In this document: piece after piece, positions 8,904 to 19,643 of the stretch
Layout: the number at the start of each line of letters is the position of its first letter
Position numbering within the stretch: position 1 is the first letter of the stretch
From: Streptomyces sp. Z26
Lineage (GTDB): Bacteria > Actinomycetota > Actinomycetes > Streptomycetales > Streptomycetaceae
Length of the DNA stretch: 64,000 nucleotides
Direction of reading: 5' to 3'
Assembly: GCF_003665095.1 (NCBI RefSeq)
Contig: NZ_RCHV01000002.1
Coordinates: 6,204,501-6,268,500, forward strand
Made by a program: the position numbers and the translations under genes
The notes under the pieces: generated by a model
Told to the model about the DNA's origin: nothing
The model's input: only the letters and a program-made list of their open reading frames with translations
The model's database searches: none

Positions 8904-9472
8904 GTCGCGTTCGGCGCGGGAGGGGGCGGCCGTACCGGCGTAAGGGGGATCACGCCGGTGCGACCGGCGTGCGGAGGGGTGCGCGGCGGGTGCGCGGTGG
9001 CGGGCGCGGCGCGCGGGGGATCACCGGGGAGGGTGACGCCGTACGGTCACGGGCCCGCCGGGCAAACGCGGCGCGGGCGCGAAACGGCGCGCGAGGGGCT
9101 GCACCCGGTGCCACGAAACCATGCTGAGCTGCGCTTTCCCGACGCCCGCCGCGGTGCGGCCCGGACCCGTGCAAAAGGCTTCGGGTTTGCGATGGATAAC
9201 GCCGCCGGGGGGCGCGTCCGGTCGGCGCAGTCCGCCCCCTGGGGCCGCTTGACAAGGGGTGAATCCCCACCTCACAGTGGGCGCAACGCATCACGCAATA
9301 CCTTGCGTGCTCTGGGTATTCGGAAAGTCTGTTGTACCTGCCCGTCAGGCGTGCCGTCGGTTCGCCCAGGGTGCAATGCCGTGTCGTCCACAACACGCGC
9401 CGTCCGTTCGCGCAGTGACGCTGTCCGGATCGGCGGAAAACCGCTTCGCTTTCACGGGTAATTCCCGCCTCA
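8904..9472. other. Intergenic region without a supported gene
   Basis: The open frames here lack ribosome sites and recognisable domains. The stretch around 9260-9460 is less GC-rich than the surroundings and probably holds the promoter region of the dehydrogenase at 9576. No confident -35/-10 pair was found. Confidence 0.4.
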
Positions 9473-9517
9473 CCGGAATCCGGCATGCCCGGATTCCGGC
9501 CCTCGGGAATGCCCGAG
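9473..9517 (+). promoter_or_regulatory. Tandem perfect hairpins before the dehydrogenase gene
   Basis: CCGGAATCCGG (9473-9483) and CCGGATTCCGG (9489-9499) form an 11-bp perfect inverted repeat with a 5-nt loop. CTCGGG/CCCGAG (9502-9507 and 9512-9517) follows at once. Both lie 60-100 bp upstream of the GTG start. They may be an operator, or leader-RNA structures. Confidence 0.45.
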
Positions 9518-9575
9518 CGCGCCGCTTTTCCCAGGGCGCGCACGCTGTCCAGCTGACCGGAAAGGGTGAGTACAC

Positions 9576-11003
9576 GTGACGCACATCGACGTCCCCACGC
9601 CATCGCAGGTGCCGAGCCATAAGCCCTTCCTCCAGGTCACCTGGGACGACGAGGAGACCCCCGCGCGGGGCTTCGTCGTGATCGACCAGCTGGTCACGGG
9701 CATCGCGACCGGCGGCATGCGGATGCGCCCCGGCTGCACGCTCGGTGAAGTGAACGAGCTGGCACGTGAGATGACGCTCAAGATGGCCGCGTTCGGCATT
9801 CATGTCGGCGGCGCCAAGGGCGGTATCGACTTCGACCCGGCCGATCCGCGCGCCGAGGAGGTCCGCGAACGTTTCGTGCGTGCTGTCCGCCCGTTGCTGG
9901 AGCGTTACTGGGTCACGGCGGGCGATCTCGGCACCCGGCAGGAACAGCTCGACGAGACATTCGCCCGCGTCGGTCTCGGTGACTCCTCCTTTCACGCCGC
10001 CGTGGTACGCGCCGACGACGAGACGGAGGTGCGTTCACGAATCCGTCACGCTTCCCACGCACTCACCGACGGTCTGAAGCTCGCGGAACTCATCGGCGGC
10101 TACGGCGTCGCGGAAGCGGCGCTCGCCGCCCTCGACCACCGCGGCATTCCTGCTGCGAACGCCACCGCGGCACTCCAGGGATTCGGCGCGATGGGCGGCT
10201 CCACGGCCCTCTACCTGTCCCGTGCGGGCGTACGGATCACCGGCATCACCGACTCCCGCGGCCTCATCCTCAACACCGGGCGGGGCCTGGACGTCGAGAG
10301 CCTGCTCGCCGCGCGCGACGCCGCGGGCGTCATCGACCGGTCCGTGCTCCGCGAGGACGACGCGGAGGCACCGGGGGAGGACTGGCTCGGCCTGGACGTC
10401 GACGTCCTCGTGCCCGCCGCCGTCTCGTACGTGATCAATCCCGACAACTGCGACCGGGTCCGCGCCGGTCTGGTCGTCGAGGCCGCGAACGTGCCGACCA
10501 CCGCCGAGGCCGAGCGGTCCCTGCACGCCCGTGGCGTCACCGTCGTCCCCGACTTCGTCGCCAACACCGGCGCCGCCGCCGGGGCCTGGTGGGTCATCCT
10601 CGGTGAGGTCGTCAGCCCGGCCGGTGCCTGTACGCGACTGTCGGCGCAGATGCGGCCGCTGGTCCGCCGTCTGATGGCGGAGGCCGGGGCGGCGGGCGTC
10701 CCGATGCGGGACGCGGCGGTCGGCTTCGCGCGGGACAACGCGCGCCGCCTGTCGGGCGAGTTCGGCTCCGTCGTGGCCTTCCGGGACCTCTACTCCAGCA
10801 CCCAGCAGGAGTCCGTGCCGGAGGCCGTGCCCGTGGTCACCCTCGACGCCGCCGCGCCCGTGGGCCCGCCGAGCGGTGCCGAGCCGGATCTGGCCGAGGC
10901 GCTGGACAAGCCGGTGGCGGGCGGCCGACCGGCGGCCGAGGCCCTGCCCGCGTACAGCGCGGCCTACTGGCCGGGACCGGCCGAGGGAGACGCGCAGTCG
11001 TGA
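9576..11003 (+). CDS. Glu/Leu/Phe/Val dehydrogenase
   Basis: The 475-aa protein is an amino-acid dehydrogenase catalysing reversible NAD(P)-dependent oxidative deamination. The N-terminal dimerisation and substrate domain contains GGMRMRP, the lysine in MTLKMAAFG (about K69) and GGAKGGI with a second catalytic lysine (about K81). The Rossmann domain follows, with ALQGFGAMGG near residue 195 and AANVPTT near 308. At 475 residues it is longer than leucine or valine dehydrogenases (about 360) and nearer to glutamate dehydrogenases, although the last 60 residues are Ala/Pro-rich and probably disordered. It starts at GTG with AAAGGG upstream, stands alone, and ends in a strong terminator. Confidence 0.88.
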   Translation: MTHIDVPTPSQVPSHKPFLQVTWDDEETPARGFVVIDQLVTGIATGGMRMRPGCTLGEVNELAREMTLKMAAFGIHVGGAKGGIDFDPADPRAEEVRERFVRAVRPLLERYWVTAGDLGTRQEQLDETFARVGLGDSSFHAAVVRADDETEVRSRIRHASHALTDGLKLAELIGGYGVAEAALAALDHRGIPAANATAALQGFGAMGGSTALYLSRAGVRITGITDSRGLILNTGRGLDVESLLAARDAAGVIDRSVLREDDAEAPGEDWLGLDVDVLVPAAVSYVINPDNCDRVRAGLVVEAANVPTTAEAERSLHARGVTVVPDFVANTGAAAGAWWVILGEVVSPAGACTRLSAQMRPLVRRLMAEAGAAGVPMRDAAVGFARDNARRLSGEFGSVVAFRDLYSSTQQESVPEAVPVVTLDAAAPVGPPSGAEPDLAEALDKPVAGGRPAAEALPAYSAAYWPGPAEGDAQS

Positions 11004-11040
11004 CGGCCACCCGGCCCTGAGCCGTTCACCGCGCACGTCC

Positions 11041-11077
11041 CGTACGGGCCCGGAGCCGCGCGCTCCGGGCCCGTACG
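11041..11077 (+). terminator. Perfect 15-bp hairpin terminator
   Basis: CGTACGGGCCCGGAG (11041-11055) pairs perfectly with CTCCGGGCCCGTACG (11063-11077) around a 7-nt loop, 38 bp after the dehydrogenase stop. Confidence 0.85.
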
Positions 11078-11300
11078 CGTGGGTGAACGCCCTTCGCGCG
11101 TACGACCGTTCGCGTACGAGACGGACGGCCGCGCTCCCGACACCTCCTGAAGCCGGCCGGTGTGGTGCGGGTGCGGCGGGTGGTGCGGACCGCCTCCGGT
11201 TCGCCACCCGTTCGCGGGGAGGGGCGGGACGGGACGCCCGACGGAAGAGCGCAAAGCGTGACGTACGGCCCCGAGTTCGATGCCTGCCGTGCGCACACCC

Positions 11301-11353
11301 TTGACTTCACGTTCTTATCAACGAAACTAATCCACGCGTATGAGAGCGCTCTC
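11301..11353 (+). promoter_or_regulatory. Promoter with CebR-like palindrome upstream of the beta-helix gene
   Basis: TTGACT at 11301-11306 is a good -35, and AT-richer sequence (11320-11332) offers a -10. GAGAGCGCTCTC at 11342-11353 is a perfect palindrome placed near the expected transcription start. It closely resembles the LacI-family CebR operator TGGGAGCGCTCCCA known from Streptomyces cellulose use. The rest of the 11078-11460 gap shows no gene. Confidence 0.6.
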
Positions 11354-11460
11354 TTCACGCCGTAGCCGTTCACTCCTTGAAGCTCCCCCAGAGCCGCACA
11401 CACTCGCCTCGTCCGCGAGGCGGGGTCCCCACGACGAGCAGACGAAACAGGAGAGTTCCC

Positions 11461-13269
<1,809 letters not shown>

Positions 13270-13301
13270 CGCACCCCGCCGGGCGGCGCTGACGTCCGGC
13301 G

Positions 13302-13343
13302 GCGGCGGGGACCGCGGCCCTTCGGGGCGGCGGTCCCCGCCGC
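13302..13343 (+). terminator. Perfect 14-bp hairpin terminator
   Basis: GCGGCGGGGACCGC (13302-13315) is perfectly complementary to GCGGTCCCCGCCGC (13330-13343), with a 14-nt loop. It lies 33 bp after the stop of the beta-helix gene. Confidence 0.8.
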
Positions 13344-13418
13344 GCGTTCCGGGGTACGGGGCGGGCGGCGCGGTGGCAGCGGACAGGTACCGGCCGCTTC
13401 CTCGGGCACGATGGCCCC

Positions 13419-14459
13419 ATGCCGAACACCTCAGCGCGCCTGCTCGCGCTGCTCTCCCTGCTCCAGGCCCGCCGGGACTGGCCCGGGGCGCTGCTGGCCG
13501 AAAGGCTGGACGTCAGCCCGCGCACCGTACGGCGCGACGTGGACCGGCTGCGCGAACTCGGCTATCCCATCGCGGCGTTCAAGGGCCCCGACGGCGGCTA
13601 CCGGCTCGACGCGGGCGCGGACCTGCCCCCGCTGCTCTTCGACGACGAGCAGGCCGTCGCGCTCGCCGTCGCCCTCCAGCTCGCCGCCGCCAGCGGCGCG
13701 GGCATCGAGGAGGCGGCGGAACGCGCGCTCGCCACGGTGCGGCAGGTCATGCCCGTACGGCTGCGGCACCGCGTCGACACCCTCCGCTTCACCGTCGTGG
13801 GGCGACCCACCGTACGGCCGGAACCGCGCGCCGACGGTGGCGTGCTGCTCGCGCTGGGGGCCGCCGTCCGCGACCGCGAGGTGCTCCGCTTCGACTACGC
13901 CGCCGCCGCGCCGCCCGACGCCGGGCGGGGGAGCGGCGACCGGCCACCGCGCCGCGCCGAGCCGCACCACCTGGTGACGTGGGGCGGGCGCTGGTACCTG
14001 GTGGCGTGGGACCTCGACCGGGGCGACTGGCGTACGTTCCGCGCGGACCGTGTCACCCCGCGCGTGCCCAACGGGCCGCGCTTCACGCCGCGCGCGCTGC
14101 CGGGCGGGGACGTGGCCGCGTTCGTCACGGCACGTTTCCGGGGCGCGGGGGTCGCGGGCGGTACCGGCGACGCGGCGGGCGCGGACGCGTCCGGGCCGGG
14201 CGGTTGGCCCTGCCGCGGCGAGGTGATCCTCGGCCTGCCCGCCGCCGAGGTGTCCCGCTTCACCCGCGACGGTGTCGTGGAGGCACTCGGCCCGGACCGC
14301 TGCCGTCTCGTCCTCGGCTCGTGGTCGTGGGCCGGTCTCGCCGCCGCCGTCGGCTCCTACGACGCGGAGGTGGAGGTCGTCGGTCCGCCCGAACTGCGCG
14401 CGGCCTTCGCCCGGTTGGCCCGCCGGTACGCCGACGCCGCCGCGCCCGACGGGAGTTGA
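13419..14459 (+). CDS. WYL-domain transcriptional regulator (YafY/DeoR-like)
   Basis: The 346-aa protein has an N-terminal HTH_11 winged helix (LLALLSLLQARRDWPGALLA to VRRDVDRLRELG, about residues 8-47), then a WYL ligand-sensing domain at about 140-215. The WYL core HHLVTWGGRWYLVAWDLDRGDWRTFR is unmistakable. A C-terminal WCX-like extension follows. These proteins usually respond to small molecules or nucleic acid. It stands alone between a terminator and the kinase gene; no target is evident. Confidence 0.9.
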   Translation: MPNTSARLLALLSLLQARRDWPGALLAERLDVSPRTVRRDVDRLRELGYPIAAFKGPDGGYRLDAGADLPPLLFDDEQAVALAVALQLAAASGAGIEEAAERALATVRQVMPVRLRHRVDTLRFTVVGRPTVRPEPRADGGVLLALGAAVRDREVLRFDYAAAAPPDAGRGSGDRPPRRAEPHHLVTWGGRWYLVAWDLDRGDWRTFRADRVTPRVPNGPRFTPRALPGGDVAAFVTARFRGAGVAGGTGDAAGADASGPGGWPCRGEVILGLPAAEVSRFTRDGVVEALGPDRCRLVLGSWSWAGLAAAVGSYDAEVEVVGPPELRAAFARLARRYADAAAPDGS

Positions 14460-14678
14460 CCGGCGGCAGCGCCGGTGCCGGTGCCGGTGCTCGTGTGCGC
14501 CGGAGGGCGGCCCGCGTACCCCGCCGTCCGCCCGCCCGTCACCTCGCCGTCTCCTCGATGAGAGCGGGTGATGGAGGGTCCGGGTAGAACCTGCGTACGG
14601 CCCGTCGGACGCAGTAGGTTCGGCGGACGCGTGCGGTCGTGCCGCCGCGTGAGCCGCGGACCCAGGGGAGGTGGGGCG

Positions 14679-16397
14679 GTGCGTCCCGGTGACGAGGTGG
14701 CCGGCCGCTACGTCTTCAAGGAGGTGGTGGGCGCGGGGCGCAGCGGCGACGTGTGGCTGGTCCACGACACCCTGATCGACCAGTACGTCGCGGCGAAACC
14801 CGGGCGGGCGGCGAGCGCCCGCGGGTCCGGCGCGCGGCACCTGCTGGACGAGCCGCGCGCGTTGGCGAAGTTCCGCGACCACCCCCACGTCGTCACCCTC
14901 TTCGACGTGCTGCCCGCCTCGGAGGTCGCGGACGCCGCCTCCGACGGCGTCGCGGACGGGGGCGGTGCGGACGGAGGTGTCGCGGACGGGGACGGCGCGG
15001 CGGCCCGTACGGAGGGCGACGGCGGCGACCGGCCCGGGGCGCGTACGGAGACGGGCGGCGCCACCGGGGGCGGCGCGACCACGACGGGCGGCGGGACCAC
15101 CGCGGACGACGGCGGCGGCGCGGGCGAGCAGGCGTACTGGTTCGTCATGGAGTACGTGTCCGGGGGCAGCCTCGACCGGCTGCCCCCGATGTCACCCCGG
15201 CAGGCGGCCCGCATAGGCGTCGAACTCGCCGACGCCCTCGCCTCGTTGCACGACAACGGAGTCGTGCACTGCGACATCAAACCCGCCAACGTCGGACTCT
15301 CCCGCCGAGGCACGGCCATGCTGCTCGACTTCGGCGCCGCCCACCGGGTGGACGGCACGGCGACCGCGGTGGCGGAGGGCCCGTTCAGCTTCACCCCCGA
15401 CTACGCCGCCCCCGAACTGGCCATGGGCGACGAACCCCGCCCCGCCTCCGACGTGTTCTGCCTCGCGGCCACCCTCTACGCGCTCGTCACCGGCTCGCCC
15501 CCGCGCGGCGGCCAGACCACCGTCGGGACCGGCCGCGAGGGCGCGCGCGGACCGGGACCGGTGACCGAGCGGCTGTCGTACTGGATGGCGGAACGCGGGG
15601 TGGTCGAGATCGACGCCGACGCCGTCGGCCCGCTCCAGCCGGTGCTCGCCGCGATGCTGCGGCACGACCCGGCGCGGCGCCCCGCCGCCGCCGAGGCCGG
15701 GCGGCTCCTGGCCGCCGTGGCGGCCGGGTCCGCGCCCGCGTCCGACCGTACGGCGCCGCGCCCCGCCGAGCGGGTACGGCAGCGGCTGGCCGCGGCGCTC
15801 ACGCTCGGCGCCACGGTGGCGGCCGCCGTGACGGCGGGTGTGGCGCTCCTGCCCGGCGACGGCACCGGGACCGGCGCGCGGGGCGCGGCCGGGGCGCGTG
15901 GCACGAGCAGCCCGGACAACGCCGTGGACGGGACCGCGCACCGGGGCCGTACGGGCGGTGCCGGCGCCCCCGGAGACGGCGCGCCGGACGGCACGGCCGG
16001 GTCGCCCGTCGGCGACCCGCGTACCGCCGACCTGCGCGCGCTCGTCGACCCCGCCGCCCTCGGCCCGTTCGGCGCCGCCGAACGCGCGCCGGAACTGGGG
16101 GACTTCGACCGCTGCGCGCTCCGCGTCCACACCGGCGGCGGCAGCCGTGTCGAGGTGGCCGTCCGGCTGCGGGCGGGCACACCGCCGGAGGACGGCGGGA
16201 CCCGACAGGGCGACCGACTCCCCACGCGGGAGGGGGAGTTCGGCGGCGCCGCGACGCCGCACGCCGTCGCCGACCGAGCCACCGCCGGAACGCCCGCTGC
16301 GGGTCCTTCGCCCCGCCGTTCCCCCGCCGACCCCCTCACCTGCGCGCTGCTCGACGACCGTACGCTCGCGGCGGTCGCCACGCTCCGCACGCGCTGA
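14679..16397 (+). CDS. Membrane Ser/Thr protein kinase
   Basis: The 572-aa protein begins at a GTG behind GGGGAGG. The kinase domain has a glycine-rich loop (GAGRSG, 18-23), a putative ATP lysine at K40, catalytic loop HCDIKPAN (197-204), DFG (217-219) and APE (244-246). Two oddities stand out. Residues about 83-150 between the lobes are a Gly/Asp/Thr-rich low-complexity insertion. The usual Arg before the catalytic Asp is Cys, so this is a non-RD kinase. One transmembrane segment (about 370-391) leads to a small extracellular domain, as in PknB-type sensors. The PLC-like gene follows 185 bp downstream. Confidence 0.88.
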   Translation: MRPGDEVAGRYVFKEVVGAGRSGDVWLVHDTLIDQYVAAKPGRAASARGSGARHLLDEPRALAKFRDHPHVVTLFDVLPASEVADAASDGVADGGGADGGVADGDGAAARTEGDGGDRPGARTETGGATGGGATTTGGGTTADDGGGAGEQAYWFVMEYVSGGSLDRLPPMSPRQAARIGVELADALASLHDNGVVHCDIKPANVGLSRRGTAMLLDFGAAHRVDGTATAVAEGPFSFTPDYAAPELAMGDEPRPASDVFCLAATLYALVTGSPPRGGQTTVGTGREGARGPGPVTERLSYWMAERGVVEIDADAVGPLQPVLAAMLRHDPARRPAAAEAGRLLAAVAAGSAPASDRTAPRPAERVRQRLAAALTLGATVAAAVTAGVALLPGDGTGTGARGAAGARGTSSPDNAVDGTAHRGRTGGAGAPGDGAPDGTAGSPVGDPRTADLRALVDPAALGPFGAAERAPELGDFDRCALRVHTGGGSRVEVAVRLRAGTPPEDGGTRQGDRLPTREGEFGGAATPHAVADRATAGTPAAGPSPRRSPADPLTCALLDDRTLAAVATLRTR

Positions 16398-16582
16398 CCC
16401 CGGCCCGTACGGCACCCCGCCCGTCGCCACCACGTCGACCGGCCGGGCCGCGGCGGCCCCCGTACGCGGCCGACACCTGTGACACCCTGCTGTACGGCCG
16501 CCCCGGCACCGCGCTCCCGCGAGCCCCCGCCCGCGACCCGTCGGTACGCGTCGCAGACCGAACGTTTCGGCACGGGAGGGTC

Positions 16583-18979
16583 ATGCGCGGGCGGAAGCTG
16601 GGTAGGGCGAGCTGGGTGGACGAGCCGGACACGACGGACCGCGGGACGGCCGCGACGCAGGCGGCCGGGAGGGCGGCAGCGGCGGGCGGCGGACGGGCCC
16701 CGAGCACGAAGGAGGACGGCAGGGTGGGCGACACCGCCGGGCCGAGGACCGAACGCGGCGACCGGACCGTTCCCGCTCCGGGGAAGGGCTGGCGCGACGC
16801 CCGTCTCCTGCGCCGCGCGCGGGCGTGCGCGAGCGTGCTGGCCGTGCTCTGCGTCGTCGTCCTGACCCTCGCGGGCACCCTGCGCGGCACGGTGCTCAGC
16901 CGCGGCTTCTACCAGAGCGTGCTGGACGACGAACGCGCCTACGACCGGCTGTACGACGAGGTGCTCGTCGACCCCGAGGCGCAGCCGGTGACCCGCAGCC
17001 TCCTCGCCCGCCTGCCGGTGCCCGAGGGCGTCGTGACGGGGAACCTGAAGACGGTGCTGCCACCCGCGACCGTACGGGAGCTGACCGACAGCCAGATCGC
17101 GGCGCTCCTCTCGTACCTGCGCGGCGACACCGACTCGCTGCACCTGTCGGTCGACCTCACGCCCGTACTGGCCAACCTCAACGACCTCGGCGAGGTCTAC
17201 CTCGGGAGCCTCGTCTCCGGCTCCGGCGAGCGCAGCGAGGAGGACCTCGACGCCGCGCTGGAGGACCTGGACACCGCCCTCGACGACCTCGCCGCCGGGC
17301 GCAGGCCGGACCTGCCGCGCGTGAAGCTCAGCGACAAGGCGGTGGGGGACGCGACGCGGGTGCTGCTCTCCGGCGTGCCGGAGGACGAGCGGAACGCGCT
17401 GCGCCCCCAGGTCGAGGGCGCCCTCTCGGTCGGGGACGTGGCGACCGCGCTCGCCGCCGTCGGCCCGCACCTGCCCGGTACGGCGGCCGGGGCGGGCGGC
17501 AAGGAGGGCCGTAAGGACCTGGTGCGGATCACCGACGGCGGGCAGTGGGACGTGGTGCAGGACCTCCAGGACTCCGGCGCGGACACCGAGGCGTTGAGAT
17601 CCGCGCGCGGTGTCACCGACCTGACGCTCGGGCTGGTGCAGACGCTCGCCACCGTGGCCGGGATCGGCGCCGCGGTCTTCCTCTGGTTCCTCTCGCCGGG
17701 CCGCAGGGTGTACCGCATCCGGCGGCTGAGCGAACTCCTCGCGGTGGGCGGCGCGTTGACCGCGCTCCTGTTCCTGCTGGCGCGCTGGCGGGCCGACACC
17801 TGGGTGTGGACGCCGCCCGCCTCGTGGCCGCCGACGCTCGCCTCCCTCATCTCGGACCTGGAGCGGACCGGCGCCCGCGCCTTCACCGAGGCGGGGCTGC
17901 TCGCCTCGCTGGCGCCGCTGGTCACCGGCCTGCTGCTGTTCGTCTCCTGCGCCGCGTGGGAGCGGCGCCTCTCGGGCCGGAAGCTGACGCGGCGCACCCG
18001 GCGTACGGCGATGGCGGGCGCCGGCGCCGTCGTCACCACCACCATCGTGCTGGGCCCCGCCCTCCTGCCCACGGCGGCGACCGGCTCGGAACGGGTCTAC
18101 TGCAACGGCTCGGTGGAGCTGTGCGAGCTGCGCTACGACCAGGCCGCCTACCTCGCCACGCACAACTCGATGTCGTCGACCGCCGACCGGTTCATCAGCC
18201 CCCTCCAGGACGGAGACATCACCACCCAGCTGGACAACGGCGCCCGCGCGCTCCTCGTCGACACGCACACCTGGGAGCAGCGCGACGAGATCGCGGAACG
18301 TCTCCAACTCTCCGAGTACGCGCCGGACATGCGGAAGCAGATCACCGGTCTGATCGACGAGGCGAGCCCGTCGCGGCCCGGTCTCTGGCTGTGCCACGCG
18401 GTGTGCCGGGGCGGCGCCGTGCCGCTGGTCGAGACGCTGCGGGACATCGGTGACTGGCTGGACGCCCATCCCGGCGAGGTGGTCACGATGATCGTGCAGG
18501 ACGGGATCAGCGGCGAGCAGACGGAGTCGGCGTTCCGGCGTGCCGGGCTGGAACGCCTGCTGTACACGCCGGACGCGGACCCCGACGCGCGGTGGCCGAA
18601 GCTGGGGGAGATGGTCGAGAAGGACCGGCGCCTCGTCGTCTTCGCCGAGCACGAGTCGGGCCCGGCGCCCTGGTACCGCAACTTCTACCGGTACGGGATG
18701 GAGACGCCGTACGCCTTCAAGTCCCCGGACGAGATGAGCTGCGTGCCCAACAGGGGTGACATGGGCAAGCAGTTGTTCCTACTCAACCACTTCATCACGC
18801 ACGGCGGCGGCAGCCGCATCGACGCCGGCGAGATCAACGACCGTGACTTCGTACGCGAACGGGCCCTGCGCTGCCAGGCCGAACGCGGGCACCCGGTCAA
18901 CTTCGTCGCCGTCGACTACGCCAACCTCGGCAGCGCCCAGGACGCGGTGGACGCGCTGAACGAGTCGCGCCTGCCCTGA
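16583..18979 (+). CDS. Membrane-anchored PI-PLC-like phosphodiesterase
   Basis: This is a 798-aa protein. After a basic N-terminus come five hydrophobic segments at about 81-103, 347-371, 384-402, 437-457 and 475-497. A roughly 240-residue acidic domain with predicted coiled character lies between the first two. Five crossings from a cytoplasmic N-terminus put the C-terminal domain outside the cell. That domain (about 515-798) carries the PLC-like TIM-barrel histidines: ATHNSM (about H527) and LCHAVC (about H605), with VDTH at about 560. Substrate could be a phospholipid head group or another phosphodiester. The ATG at 16583 has GGGAGGG upstream. Longer open frame upstream overlaps the kinase gene and is ignored. 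Confidence 0.82.
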   Translation: MRGRKLGRASWVDEPDTTDRGTAATQAAGRAAAAGGGRAPSTKEDGRVGDTAGPRTERGDRTVPAPGKGWRDARLLRRARACASVLAVLCVVVLTLAGTLRGTVLSRGFYQSVLDDERAYDRLYDEVLVDPEAQPVTRSLLARLPVPEGVVTGNLKTVLPPATVRELTDSQIAALLSYLRGDTDSLHLSVDLTPVLANLNDLGEVYLGSLVSGSGERSEEDLDAALEDLDTALDDLAAGRRPDLPRVKLSDKAVGDATRVLLSGVPEDERNALRPQVEGALSVGDVATALAAVGPHLPGTAAGAGGKEGRKDLVRITDGGQWDVVQDLQDSGADTEALRSARGVTDLTLGLVQTLATVAGIGAAVFLWFLSPGRRVYRIRRLSELLAVGGALTALLFLLARWRADTWVWTPPASWPPTLASLISDLERTGARAFTEAGLLASLAPLVTGLLLFVSCAAWERRLSGRKLTRRTRRTAMAGAGAVVTTTIVLGPALLPTAATGSERVYCNGSVELCELRYDQAAYLATHNSMSSTADRFISPLQDGDITTQLDNGARALLVDTHTWEQRDEIAERLQLSEYAPDMRKQITGLIDEASPSRPGLWLCHAVCRGGAVPLVETLRDIGDWLDAHPGEVVTMIVQDGISGEQTESAFRRAGLERLLYTPDADPDARWPKLGEMVEKDRRLVVFAEHESGPAPWYRNFYRYGMETPYAFKSPDEMSCVPNRGDMGKQLFLLNHFITHGGGSRIDAGEINDRDFVRERALRCQAERGHPVNFVAVDYANLGSAQDAVDALNESRLP

Positions 18980-19046
18980 CCGCACGCCTCCCGTCGGCCC
19001 GCCGCGCGCGGTCAACTGCGCGCTGTACACTGCTCGTCACTGTCAA

Positions 19047-19066
19047 CTTCTACACCCGTGTAGAAG
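19047..19066. promoter_or_regulatory. Perfect 9-bp inverted repeat before the TerB-like gene
   Basis: CTTCTACAC (19047-19055) and GTGTAGAAG (19058-19066) are perfect inverted arms around CC. The site is 25 bp upstream of the TerB-like ATG and AT-rich for this genome, so it is a strong operator candidate. It resembles BlaI sites (TACA/TGTA) but with spacing 4 instead of 2, so the binding protein is unknown. Confidence 0.6.
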
Positions 19067-19091
19067 CAACGAACCGCCCGGAGGATGGCTG

Positions 19092-19547
19092 ATGGCACTG
19101 TGGGACCGGATCAAGGAATCCGCCTCGACGATGCAGACCCAGCTCGACGCGAAGAAGAACGAGCTGAAGAGCGGCGGCTTCCGTGACGCCAGCATGGCGA
19201 TGTGCGCGCTCGTGGCCGCCGCCGACGGCAGCGTGGACGCGTCCGAGCGGCAGCGCGTGTCCGCGCTCCTCGTGAGCAACGACGTGCTGCGCAACTTCCC
19301 CGCCGCCGATCTCCAGCGGCTGTTCGACGAGAACTGCCAGAAGCTGGCCGCCGACTTCGAGGTCGGCAAGGTCAGCGTGATGCAGACGATCGGCAAGGTC
19401 GCGAAGAAGCCCACCGAGGCGCGCGCCGTGGTCCAGATCGGCATCGTCATCGGCGGCGCCGACGGCGACTTCGACAAGACCGAGCAGGGCGTCGTACGGG
19501 AGGTCTGCTTCGCGCTGGGCATCCCGCCGGAGGAGTTCGACCTCTGA
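19092..19547 (+). CDS. TerB-like tellurite-resistance family protein
   Basis: The 151-aa protein is helical with the TerB acidic pattern: CALVAAADGSVDASERQRVSALL at about residues 38-60, and the second, similar IGIVIGGADGDFDKTEQGVVREVC near 117-140. These repeated Asp-rich loops are the likely metal-binding sites of the family. The N-terminus (MALWDRIKESASTMQTQLDAKKNELKSG) is an amphipathic helix. In Streptomyces, TerB/TerD-type proteins are linked to stress and development rather than to tellurite alone. No terD or terZ gene is nearby. A palindrome directly upstream suggests tight control. Confidence 0.88.
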   Translation: MALWDRIKESASTMQTQLDAKKNELKSGGFRDASMAMCALVAAADGSVDASERQRVSALLVSNDVLRNFPAADLQRLFDENCQKLAADFEVGKVSVMQTIGKVAKKPTEARAVVQIGIVIGGADGDFDKTEQGVVREVCFALGIPPEEFDL

Positions 19548-19643
19548 GCGGCGGCTGAGCGCGCGCCCGGACGGCGCGCGGGGTGGTCGCGTACGAGGTG
19601 ATCGCGTACGGGGCGCCGCGGCCGTACGGGCCCGGCGCGCGCG

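Noticed and set aside
8950..9603. 217-codon minus-strand open frame in the gap before the dehydrogenase
   Set aside because: No ribosome site or domain. It overlaps the start of the dehydrogenase gene and the hairpins there.
15476..18652. A 1,058-codon minus-strand open frame
   Set aside because: Opposite the kinase and PLC genes, which have clear motifs, starts and ribosome sites. The frame translates to low-complexity sequence.
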